Source: a virus. Taken from it: a DNA stretch of 42,162 bases. The position numbers and the translations under genes were made by a program. The notes below the pieces were generated by a model. That model was not told where the DNA came from and made no database searches. It saw nothing but the letters and a program-made list of their open reading frames with translations. The stretch lies in the IMG/VR virus record IMGVR_UViG_3300031569_000012, positions 1 to 42,162 of that record; one strand, 5' to 3'. Shown one piece after another: positions 37,594-42,162 of the stretch; positions within the stretch are counted from its first letter, which is position 1; the number at the start of each line of letters is the position of its first letter.

Positions 37594-40500
37594 CAAACAG
37601 CATTGCTCTACCGATTAAATCAGATTACCGGATTAATGACGACGCTTATGTTAAATCGGTAGAGCATGCCGGGCGCGTTTATGATGTAGAGATCGGCGAC
37701 CAAAAACAGAAAGGTCGCTTCTATCCACAGCTAAAAACAAAGCTATTCGACAATCAAGCTAATCTTTCCGTTAGATATCTCAGTGACGACGATCAGACCA
37801 CTCCGCACGTCGAGAAAGACATGATTGTCTGGGAAAACGACAAAGAGCGCGCAGAGATTTATGAGCTTGAGCGTGGGTTTGAATTTTCGGTTGTTCTCAA
37901 AGAAAAGCCAGCTGATGAGTACCTCAAGTTTAGTCTGCAACATAAAAACCTCATTTTCTGCAAACAAGGCGAGATCACACAAAAAGAAGCAAAAGAACTT
38001 GGCGTAAGTCTCAAAGAGGCAAGAGCAGGGCGACCCGAGAATGTCGTCAACTCGTATGCTGTATATCACGACCCGCGCAACACTGATGTAACACAGATAA
38101 ATAACTACAAAACCGGTAAAGCATTCCACATTTACAGACCGTGGGCCGAGGACGACAGCGGAAACCGGGTGTGGTGCGACATAGATATTATCGACGATAT
38201 CATGATTGTCACGCTACCCCTCGAATTTTACCGGACAGCAAAATACCCTTTACTCGTTGACCCTACATTCGGTTACAGCAGCCAAGGCGCCACAGAAGTG
38301 ACAATAGGCGACGTCGGCGCAAGCGGTATGAAAATCATATTAGCAGACGCTAACAAGCTGCTAAACGCTCCAGCGGGCAAGTCTGTCAGCAAGCTCTCTA
38401 TGTATGTGAGAGCTGTTACAGGCACGGGAACGGTCGAGGTGGGCGCGTACGACCTCGGCGACCTGAGCTTACTCGGTAAGACAACGCTATCATTTGCGAG
38501 CACTGACGCTGTGCTCGTTGAAAATAGTGTGAGCTTAGCGCTGACGGCAACAAACGACTACACGCTCGCATTCGGAAACACTGAAGATTCTGGCGTTGAA
38601 ATTAAAGGCTTTTATGACACGCCGGGCGGCACAACCATGGTTCGAGGCAGCCCTGAAACCGGCGCGCTACCAGATCCGTTTGTCCTGGGCGGTGGTGTCT
38701 CTCAGTTGTTCTCATTATTTGCGACCTACGGCGACGCAGCAGCGGCACCCACGTTCAATGGCGCGGTCCCTAACTACAGTGGCCCGCGCACAACACCTGT
38801 CGTTATCAAGGCAGGTACGTATTTCGATAACGCCGACAGCTACTCAGTCGCTAATTTGCCCGCAGGCGCGGCATTTAGCACGACTACCGGTGAATTGACA
38901 TGGGCGAGCCCAACGAATGGCGCGTACAGCAACATACAGATAACCGCTGCAAACGCATTGGGCACAGCAGACTCAAACACGTTTAGCATCACTGTCAATG
39001 CTCAGTCTCCAGTGCTCATAGAGCCAATTAATAACATGATCAGCTCGAAAGACAGTGCAATAGCGAGCTTTGACGCTTCAACACATTTTGATTTTGGGGC
39101 ATCATTTGCTGCAACTGAACTGCCAGAGGGGCTATCAGTCAGTGCGCTGGGGGTGATCAGCGGCACTCCTACAGAGGAGTCAGGATTCTCAACGTATGTT
39201 ACTGCAACTAATTCAGATGGCTCGACGAACTCAAATACGTTCCTATGGACAATTGGCGCAGCGTTACCTATCCCAACGGTATCTTCAGTAAACAGCGGTA
39301 ACCATCTCCAGAGATCGCAAACCATTACCATAACCGGTAGTAATTTCGGGGGCACCCAGGGTTCAGGGTCAGTTGAGTTTAATAATACAGCGCTTACAGT
39401 CACTAGCTGGGCGAACACTTCGATATCGGTTGTCGTGCCTGATGAAGGTTTCATTTTTGGCGCAATACACGCGCTTATTGTCGAAAACGATGCCGGGTAC
39501 TCTGTGACCCTGTCAGAACAGTTTGTGCCGGGGCCTGGATATTCGTACACAACTCTTAGCGTTAATTACGCTGGGTTGCCATCGGATTCTTTCATGTACG
39601 GGCAAGCCGCCTTGGGCTCGCTTGCGGTAGGTGATCAGGTGTCATTTCAGAGTGTTGCCAGCCCGCAAGGCACGTTAACGATTGACGGCTTCGGGGTAGC
39701 GGTGATCTCTGGTGCCGGCGTAGCGGGTAATTACACGTTTAACTACATGATCAACGACGTCTCTGATTTGACCGTGTCATCTAACGGCACTGCAGTTGTG
39801 ACGTATGCAGGCTCTGACGACGATGTTAATGCCCCGAACTGGGCTACGGCACCAGCGGTTTCTAATATTGTCGAAAACGGGCTGACTGTGACGGCTGCTA
39901 TCAGTGAGATAGGTAACATCGGTGTAGTTATTGTTCCGACTGATGAACTTACGCCGAGTCCGACACAAGTCCTCGCAGGCCAAAACGCGCTTGGGGGTGA
40001 GCCCTCAGCCTCTGCGGCTATTACAGATGGCACATCTATCAGCGAATTAATCACAGGCCTCGATGATGGCTCACCGTATAAAGTTTGTTTTGCCGCTGAA
40101 GACGACGAAACGCCGGCGAACATTCAGGCATCAGTGTCTGTGATCATCGCTACAACGCTAAAGACGCCAGACTTAACGCCTCCGGAATTCATCAGGGGGC
40201 CAACGGTCAGCGCTGTTACGCAGTCGGGCGCAGTCCTAAACGCTGAAATCAATGAGTCTGGCACCGTTTTCGCTATTATTATCGATGCAATACATGGCGA
40301 CCCCTCTAGTCCTGAGGTTATCCTCGGTTATTACACTAATGAGTCCGGTGGGTCTGTAAACCCTGCTGTCGTAGCATCTGCGTCCGAATTCAATAATTAT
40401 TCTATCAGTAATCTTGCCGCAGGTAAGGCTTATAAGGCCTGTTTTGCTGCGAGAGATTCTGCTAATAACGCGCAGCAGGCCCCGACAATCATTAGCTTCA

Positions 40501-40766
40501 CTACGTCACAAGCCGGCTCTATTCGCTCGTTAACTGAGACGCTAAAAGATGAGCGCGGTAGCGCAATTGCTAGCCGCCTCCTTGACTGGCAGGTACAGGA
40601 TGAGTGGGGGGTGATGACGGATAGAGGACAATTAACAACTGATGCTAATGGCGAATTTACTCTAACTGATCTGCAGGCTTCCCCGCTTGGCGCTTATCTA
40701 TTTGTAAAAGATCCGGCAGATCAGAATGTACTGGGTGCATATCCAGTTAGTATAGTGGAGAGCTAA
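37590..40766 (+). CDS. Very large multi-domain tail fibre / adhesin
   Basis: This is the largest protein of the window (1058 aa). The N-terminal ~230 residues form a distinct beta domain ('YRTAKYPLLVDPTFGYSSQG' at its end) shared with other phage tail proteins. Then come a carbohydrate-binding-like unit (about 230-390), a cadherin/He-PIG unit (about 395-475, 'ANLPAGAAFSTTTGELTWAS'), another such unit, an IPT/TIG unit (about 570-650, 'SQTITITGSNFGGTQGSGSV'), FnIII-like units, and a carboxypeptidase-regulatory-like C-terminus ('DANGEFTLTDLQASPLGAYL'). It starts overlapping the lyase gene. Confidence 0.65.
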   Translation: MTNSIALPIKSDYRINDDAYVKSVEHAGRVYDVEIGDQKQKGRFYPQLKTKLFDNQANLSVRYLSDDDQTTPHVEKDMIVWENDKERAEIYELERGFEFSVVLKEKPADEYLKFSLQHKNLIFCKQGEITQKEAKELGVSLKEARAGRPENVVNSYAVYHDPRNTDVTQINNYKTGKAFHIYRPWAEDDSGNRVWCDIDIIDDIMIVTLPLEFYRTAKYPLLVDPTFGYSSQGATEVTIGDVGASGMKIILADANKLLNAPAGKSVSKLSMYVRAVTGTGTVEVGAYDLGDLSLLGKTTLSFASTDAVLVENSVSLALTATNDYTLAFGNTEDSGVEIKGFYDTPGGTTMVRGSPETGALPDPFVLGGGVSQLFSLFATYGDAAAAPTFNGAVPNYSGPRTTPVVIKAGTYFDNADSYSVANLPAGAAFSTTTGELTWASPTNGAYSNIQITAANALGTADSNTFSITVNAQSPVLIEPINNMISSKDSAIASFDASTHFDFGASFAATELPEGLSVSALGVISGTPTEESGFSTYVTATNSDGSTNSNTFLWTIGAALPIPTVSSVNSGNHLQRSQTITITGSNFGGTQGSGSVEFNNTALTVTSWANTSISVVVPDEGFIFGAIHALIVENDAGYSVTLSEQFVPGPGYSYTTLSVNYAGLPSDSFMYGQAALGSLAVGDQVSFQSVASPQGTLTIDGFGVAVISGAGVAGNYTFNYMINDVSDLTVSSNGTAVVTYAGSDDDVNAPNWATAPAVSNIVENGLTVTAAISEIGNIGVVIVPTDELTPSPTQVLAGQNALGGEPSASAAITDGTSISELITGLDDGSPYKVCFAAEDDETPANIQASVSVIIATTLKTPDLTPPEFIRGPTVSAVTQSGAVLNAEINESGTVFAIIIDAIHGDPSSPEVILGYYTNESGGSVNPAVVASASEFNNYSISNLAAGKAYKACFAARDSANNAQQAPTIISFTTSQAGSIRSLTETLKDERGSAIASRLLDWQVQDEWGVMTDRGQLTTDANGEFTLTDLQASPLGAYLFVKDPADQNVLGAYPVSIVES

Positions 40767-40767
40767 A

Positions 40768-41520
40768 ATGGCTTTAATACTGAGAGATACGCTATCAGAT
40801 GACGGTACAAGCCGAATACTCGATAACGTCATCTATTTAGCACCGTTTAATGATCCGCCTGTATTTACCAACGGAAACTCTATTTCTGTTATTCAAAATC
40901 AATCTGCTCAATTGCAATTAACTGCGACCGATCCCGAAAGCGACACGCTAACGTTTAGCGTTGTTGGCAGCTGGCCGGCGTGGGCGACGCTTGCAGGCGA
41001 CACGATCACAGTAGCGCCTGACATTACTGTTGCGCACGGCAGCTATGCGATTGTTGCGCGTGTGAGCGATGCTGAAAACTCAGTTGATCAGACGATAACT
41101 GTCAGCGTTGCGTGTGCAGACGTCTTGATAATTGCCCCATTCAAACGCGCTGTTATTTGGGACGAATTGCAAACGCCTGATTTAATCATTGGCGACACGT
41201 TCTTGCATACTGTGACGCTTGTCTCTGGCTCGTGCGGGGACTCTTACGATCTATCTGCAGCTGATTCGGTGCGTGTTGCGCTTGTTAGCGCTACACATGA
41301 GCGTCTATATAGTAGCGTTGTAGAGCTGCTATCTAGCGATATTGGCGCTGACTGGGATAATGGCGTGGTCACTGTGCTGATCCCCGAGTCTGTCACGCAG
41401 GAGGCGGAGGGCGCGATTAAAGGCGTCTCTCTCGCTAAACTGGAGATTGAGGTGAGATTGCTGGGCAATTCTTTCACGTGGTTTGCGCCCGTGCGTGTTG
41501 TTTCGGGTTTTGTTGGATGA
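40768..41520 (+). CDS. Cadherin-like tail protein
   Basis: This 250-aa protein has a cadherin/Ig-like domain (about 28-115, 'QSAQLQLTATDPESDTLTFS') followed by a second beta domain (about 125-250) with 'ELQTPDLIIGDTFLHTVTLV' and 'SLAKLEIEVRLLGNSFTWFA', a plan seen in BppU-like upper baseplate proteins. It begins one base after the giant adhesin and its stop overlaps the next ATG. It is probably a fibre or fibre-linker subunit. Confidence 0.55.
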   Translation: MALILRDTLSDDGTSRILDNVIYLAPFNDPPVFTNGNSISVIQNQSAQLQLTATDPESDTLTFSVVGSWPAWATLAGDTITVAPDITVAHGSYAIVARVSDAENSVDQTITVSVACADVLIIAPFKRAVIWDELQTPDLIIGDTFLHTVTLVSGSCGDSYDLSAADSVRVALVSATHERLYSSVVELLSSDIGADWDNGVVTVLIPESVTQEAEGAIKGVSLAKLEIEVRLLGNSFTWFAPVRVVSGFVG

Positions 41521-42162
41521 GGATTGGGCTTAAGAGCGAGATGGAGCGGCTCACAAAAGACCTAAACGAGCTTCAGAAAAAACAAATCCCATTCGCTACA
41601 TCCAAGGCTATCAACAGCATCATAAACAAGCAGATATCGGCACAGAAAAAAGAAATTAAAAAGGTCTTTGATAGGCCTGCCCCTCTCACAAGCCGGTTTT
41701 CAATTCACTTCATTAAGTCGCGCAAGGACCGGCTTGAGGGCCGGGTCTATCTCAATGATTGGGTGATGAAGGGTAACGCGCCAGAGAAGTACTTAAAATA
41801 TCAGATTGAAGGCGGCGAGCGGGCGCTCAAGGGTTTCGAGAAGTTATTGGCAAGAGTAGGCGTTCTGCCCAAGGGATATTTTGCTATACCGAGCAAGCGA
41901 GCTAAGCGCAACGCATACGGTAATATGATGCCTGGGCGGCTGAACTATGCGCTTTCATTTTTCGGCGCTCAGAGAATGCGCGAAACGAATGTGCAGCATC
42001 ACAAGAAGCGAAGAACCAAGTTCCAGTTCATCGTGCGCAAGCCAAGAAACGGTATGTCGGGCGGCATATGGCGCCTCGATGACAACGGCAATGCATACCC
42101 GTACCTCATTTTTGTAAAGAGCGTTAAGTACAAGCCCCGCTATGACTTCGACGCTGTATCAG
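41517..42162 (+). CDS. Minor structural protein, cut by the window end
   Basis: At least 215 codons are open from ATG 41517 to the window edge. The N-terminus is helical ('RLTKDLNELQKKQIPFATSK', 'AINSIINKQISAQKKEIKKV') followed by 'FDRPAPLTSRFSIHFIKSRK' and 'EGGERALKGFEKLLARVGVL', the pattern of phage virion proteins in the gpZ / tail-completion style. It is very basic. If the window ends are contiguous, a stop at positions 3-5 would end it at 216 aa. Confidence 0.6.
   Translation, partial: MRIGLKSEMERLTKDLNELQKKQIPFATSKAINSIINKQISAQKKEIKKVFDRPAPLTSRFSIHFIKSRKDRLEGRVYLNDWVMKGNAPEKYLKYQIEGGERALKGFEKLLARVGVLPKGYFAIPSKRAKRNAYGNMMPGRLNYALSFFGAQRMRETNVQHHKKRRTKFQFIVRKPRNGMSGGIWRLDDNGNAYPYLIFVKSVKYKPRYDFDAVS

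Noticed and set aside
38999-39550. Minus-strand frames of 120-180 codons opposite the large adhesins
   Set aside because: They are shadows of Thr/Ser/Val-rich beta-domain coding on the plus strand and lack ribosome sites and recognisable domains.

Overview
The window looks like most or all of a temperate, long-tailed (siphovirus-type) phage or prophage of a gammaproteobacterium. Evidence: lambda-type packaging, head-completion and tail genes; a tyrosine integrase beside a 28-base copy of a tRNA-Asp 3' end; a divergent cI/cro-type switch; an O/P-type replication pair with an iteron origin; and a Q-type antiterminator followed by a promoter, a leader RNA and a terminator. The likely AcrIF11-type anti-CRISPR gene and the csrA gene also fit a gammaproteobacterial host, perhaps a marine one. 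The species cannot be read from the sequence.

Layout. 1-15035 (+): late head and tail genes in the order terS, terL (GpA type), gpW, portal, S49 protease with nested scaffold, decoration protein, Mu gpT-type major capsid, head-tail connectors, tail tube, a G/GT frameshift pair, tape measure, tail tip proteins and a glycine-rich adhesin. 15036-15177: a short gap with a bidirectional terminator. 15174-17526 (-): a moron-like accessory operon with an AcrIF11-like gene, an Aca-like HTH gene and small acidic or basic proteins, served by two promoters that each carry a palindromic operator. 17600-17847: promoter, inverted repeats and attP. 17848-21648 (-): int, xis, a chain of translationally coupled small membrane-protein genes, and early leftward genes transcribed from a PL-type promoter near 21700. 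21749-22873: hairpin, cI repressor, operator region, cro. 22922-29015 (+): early rightward operon with small genes, a c4-like antisense RNA module, an O-like initiator containing the origin, a P-like loader, csrA, small genes, endolysin and Q. 28999-29209: late promoter, structured leader and terminator. 29245-42162 (+): membrane (lysis) proteins, then a 12-kb cassette of adhesins and polysaccharide-degrading proteins, ending in a truncated minor structural gene that would run into the terminase genes if the molecule is circular or joined at cos.

How it works together. Lysogeny is probably held by CI acting at shared AACAC-type operators at PL and PR. This CI lacks both the Ser and the Lys of the S24 self-cleavage dyad, so it is probably not induced by RecA. 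A second immunity layer is visible: a c4/P4-CI-type RNA with a 16-nt complement in the leader of a 90-aa gene, which is a reasonable antirepressor candidate. Q should open the late operon by reading through the terminator at 29182. The accessory operon next to attP probably protects the phage from type I-F CRISPR-Cas. CsrA may retune phage or host mRNAs: two phage ribosome-binding sites contain its ANGGA core. All family names come from reading motifs by eye and from memory; no database search was run.
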